This document shows, piece by piece, positions 61,828 through 64,000 of a stretch of 64,000 nucleotides of DNA (the stretch's first letter is position 1; every line of letters begins with the position of its first letter). The position numbers and the translations under genes were made by a program. The stretch is from Emticicia aquatilis (GTDB taxonomy: Bacteria > Bacteroidota > Bacteroidia > Cytophagales > Spirosomataceae): NCBI RefSeq assembly GCF_014644295.1, contig NZ_BMKK01000002.1, forward strand, positions 558,001 through 622,000, read 5' to 3'. Under the pieces are notes generated by a model that was not told the origin of the DNA, ran no database searches, and saw only the letters and a list, made by a program, of their open reading frames with translations.

Positions 61828-63723
61828 ATGGGAAAAATTATTGGAATTGACTTAGGAACAACAAACTCGTGCGTTGCTGTGATGGAAGGAAACGAGCCAG
61901 TTGTTATTGCAAACAGCGAAGGTGCTCGTACTACTCCTTCGATTGTAGCATTTTTAGAGAATGGAGAAAAGAAAATTGGAGCACCTGCCAAACGTCAAGC
62001 TATCACTAACCCTAAAAATACTATTTCTTCTATCAAGCGTTTCATGGGTAAACGTTATACAGAAGTTGGAAGTGAATTGAAAACAGTCGCTTATGATGTA
62101 GAGCAAGGAGCAAACAACACTCCACGTGTACGCATCGGCGATAGATTATATACTCCACAAGAGATTTCGGCATCAATTCTTCAAAAAATGAAGCAAACTG
62201 CTGAAGACTATCTTGGCACAACTATCACTGAAGCGGTTATTACAGTACCTGCATACTTCAACGATGCTGAGCGTCAAGCTACTAAAGAGGCGGGTACAAT
62301 CGCTGGTTTAGATGTGAAACGTATCATCAACGAACCAACGGCTGCTGCTTTGGCTTATGGTCTTGACAAACAAGGAAAAGATATTACAGTTGCTGTATTC
62401 GACTTAGGTGGTGGTACATTCGACGTTTCGATTCTTGAATTAGGTGACGGTGTATTTGAAGTAAAATCAACCGATGGTGATACACACCTCGGTGGTGACG
62501 ACTTCGACCAAGTGATTATCGAATGGTTGGCAGATGAATTCAAGAAAGATGAAGGTATCGACCTCCGCCAAGATGCAATGGCTCTACAACGCTTGAAAGA
62601 AGCAGCTGAAAGAGCTAAAATTGAGCTTTCGAGTTCGGCACAAACAGAAATCAACTTGCCTTATATCTTCCCAGTGAACGGAATCCCGAAACACTTGGTA
62701 AGAAACTTGTCAAGAGCGAAATTCGAGCAATTAGCTGATAGTTTGATTCAACGTGCAATGGAGCCTTGCAAGCGTGCTATGCAAAATGCAGGTTTGAAAA
62801 TCAGTGATATTGATGAAGTTATCTTAGTTGGTGGTTCGACTCGTATCCCGAAAGTTCAAGAAGAAGTTGAGAAATTCTTTGGCAAAAAACCATCTAAAAA
62901 CGTAAACCCTGACGAGGCTGTTGCTATCGGTGCGGCTGTTCAAGGTGGAGTTTTGACAGGTGAAGTAAAAGATATTTTATTACTTGACGTTATTCCTTTA
63001 TCGTTGGGTATCGAAACTTTAGGTGGAGTATTCACAAAAATGATTGAGTCGAATACAACAATCCCAACTAAAAAGACTGAGGTATTCTCGACAGCGGCTG
63101 ATAACCAACCATCGGTTGAATTGCACATCTTGCAAGGTGAACGTCCAATGGCTACACAAAACCGTACATTAGGACGTTTCCACTTAGATGGTATTCCACC
63201 AGCCCCACGTGGTGTTCCGCAAGTAGAAGTAATGTTTGATGTTGATGCCAACGGTATCTTGAACGTTACAGCTAAAGATAAAGGCACTGGTAAAGAACAA
63301 AAAATCAGAATTGAAGCATCTTCAGGTTTATCAGACGCAGAAATCCAAAAAATGCGTGATGAAGCTAAAGCTAACGAAGAAGCCGATAAAGCTGAAAGAG
63401 AAAAAGTAGAGAAAGTAAATGCTGCTGATACCATGATTTTCCAAACTGAAAAACAGTTGAAAGAATATGGTGATAAACTTTCTGAAGGTAATAAATCTGC
63501 TATCGAAGGTGCATTAGCTGAATTGAGAGCTGCTCACGGCACAAAAGATTTAGCTGCAATTGACGCTGCAATGGAGAAAATCAATGCGGCATGGCAAGCT
63601 GCTTCGCAAGAAATGTATGCTGCCGGTGCAACTCCTGGTGCTGATGGTGGCCAACAAGCTGGTGGTAGCACAGCTACTGCTGACGAAGGTGTAACTGACG
63701 TAAACTTTGAAGAGGTAAAATAA
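61828..63723 (+). CDS. dnaK: Chaperone protein DnaK (Hsp70)
   Basis: A 631-aa Hsp70 that binds unfolded clients in an ATP-driven cycle with DnaJ and GrpE. The ATPase domain begins [19 protein letters not shown] and has [17 protein letters not shown] near 195 and [11 protein letters not shown] near 335. The substrate-binding domain and a Gly/Ala-rich lid end in TDVNFEEVK. The frame extends 9 codons upstream to 61801, but MGKIIG is the conserved start. dnaJ and grpE are not adjacent. Its leader has two inverted repeats. Confidence 0.97.
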   Translation: MGKIIGIDLGTTNSCVAVMEGNEPVVIANSEGARTTPSIVAFLENGEKKIGAPAKRQAITNPKNTISSIKRFMGKRYTEVGSELKTVAYDVEQGANNTPRVRIGDRLYTPQEISASILQKMKQTAEDYLGTTITEAVITVPAYFNDAERQATKEAGTIAGLDVKRIINEPTAAALAYGLDKQGKDITVAVFDLGGGTFDVSILELGDGVFEVKSTDGDTHLGGDDFDQVIIEWLADEFKKDEGIDLRQDAMALQRLKEAAERAKIELSSSAQTEINLPYIFPVNGIPKHLVRNLSRAKFEQLADSLIQRAMEPCKRAMQNAGLKISDIDEVILVGGSTRIPKVQEEVEKFFGKKPSKNVNPDEAVAIGAAVQGGVLTGEVKDILLLDVIPLSLGIETLGGVFTKMIESNTTIPTKKTEVFSTAADNQPSVELHILQGERPMATQNRTLGRFHLDGIPPAPRGVPQVEVMFDVDANGILNVTAKDKGTGKEQKIRIEASSGLSDAEIQKMRDEAKANEEADKAEREKVEKVNAADTMIFQTEKQLKEYGDKLSEGNKSAIEGALAELRAAHGTKDLAAIDAAMEKINAAWQAASQEMYAAGATPGADGGQQAGGSTATADEGVTDVNFEEVK

Positions 63724-63743
63724 TTTCTTTGAAGTAATATATC

Positions 63744-63780
63744 AAAAAGCCCCCTTTTCGAGAGAATTGGGGGCTTTTCT
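63744..63780. terminator. Intrinsic terminator of dnaK
   Basis: AAAAAGCCCCC pairs with GGGGGCTTTT, followed by CT. It lies about 20 bp after the dnaK stop and next to the stop of the - strand gene at 63782, so it may act both ways. Confidence 0.9.
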
Positions 63781-63781
63781 A

Positions 63782-63988
63782 TTATGCTTGACGGAAGTAT
63801 TTCCTATAAAAAATGATATATGAAGTTAAAAGATAAATGAAACCCAAAAACTGACTTACTCCGAACTGAATAAAAATTACGCTCAGAAAAAGAGCTATAA
63901 AAATCGTATAAAGAAACGGCCTCATATTTTCTGAAACTATTAATAATATAGATTTTAAGCAAAGACTTAGGCTAATCAGAATTAACAT
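63782..63988 (-). CDS. Hypothetical membrane protein (possibly cut by the window end)
   Basis: At least 68 aa, very hydrophobic, with two probable membrane segments (about 24-42 and 44-60) and a basic C-terminus (YRKYFRQA). The frame stays open through to the window end (63989-64000), so the true start may be outside. There is no recognisable family. The dnaK terminator just downstream and membrane-protein composition support a real gene, but only moderately. Confidence 0.45.
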   Translation of the reverse strand: MLILISLSLCLKSILLIVSENMRPFLYTIFIALFLSVIFIQFGVSQFLGFIYLLTSYIIFYRKYFRQA

Positions 63989-64000
63989 AGAATAAAGAAA

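Noticed and set aside
62940-63434. 164-codon ORF antisense to dnaK
   Set aside because: It lies wholly opposite a highly conserved gene, is Ser-rich, has no recognisable domain, and its codon pattern is the mirror of dnaK.
1-64000. Prophage, integrative element or insertion sequence
   Set aside because: No integrase, transposase, phage structural gene or flanking attachment repeats were found. Mobile signals are limited to short REP-like palindromes.

Overview
The window looks like a chromosomal segment of a Cytophagales-type bacterium (phylum Bacteroidota; Emticicia/Runella/Flectobacillus-like is my guess from gene content, not a search). The DNA is AT-rich. Most genes lack a Shine-Dalgarno, and several start sites sit behind the Bacteroidota -7 element TAnnTTTG. 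Lineage markers are the gliding protein GldC, a type IX secretion (T9SS) sorting domain on an M4 protease, FN3/coathanger-tailed secreted esterases, a DUF4159 protein and an IspG with the long insert. No prophage, insertion sequence, CRISPR array, rRNA or tRNA was recognised. Most of the window is ordinary core genome with short accessory islands.

Layout. 1-5000: ispG (cut by the window start), queE, and a two-gene unit of a secreted vanadium-haloperoxidase-like protein plus an FAD oxidoreductase. 5144-8038: polA. 8129-9013: an Xre-RES toxin-antitoxin pair with a clear promoter and operator-like inverted repeat, whose toxin gene overlaps a translationally coupled envelope operon (MobA-like nucleotidyltransferase, LpxL-type acyltransferase, GT9 glycosyltransferase). 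11561-18015: secreted M28 peptidase, DUF1304 membrane protein, amt plus an outer-membrane porin, and divergent ferredoxin / LuxC-type acyl-CoA reductase genes. 18074-22491: MoxR ATPase, VWA protein, acidic protein of unknown function and MBOAT acyltransferase. 22766-32383: 2-oxoacid dehydrogenase E2, cinA, DUF4197 lipoprotein, rhaT, gldC, fatty-acid desaturase, DUF4159, rsmE and an SGNH esterase.

32476-42920: L,D-transpeptidase, then the most intriguing block. This holds two alpha/beta-hydrolase esterases, an ATP-grasp ligase, a COG2170/YbdK-type carboxylate-amine ligase, a stand-alone class I glutamine amidotransferase with an unusual nucleophile elbow, and a second ATP-grasp-like protein. 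The set looks like a pathway forming amide bonds on an unknown small molecule. It is followed by a GH29 fucosidase and a sialidase-like glycosidase. 43079-64000: aconitase, T9SS M4 protease, topA, a zinc-less sirtuin coupled to a serine hydrolase, trxA, dnaE, rpmI-rplT without infC, a nuclease-A-inhibitor-like protein, a glycine-rich protein, a large SGNH/NPCBM esterase and dnaK.

Between genes there are two families of short repeats. The first is REP-like palindromes, several with a 5' GTAG or GTGG tetranucleotide; three abut stop codons at an identical offset. The second is degenerate tandem heptamers, including one translated inside ispG and one ending at the base before a start codon. Strong intrinsic terminators, many of them bidirectional between convergent genes, delimit the operons.
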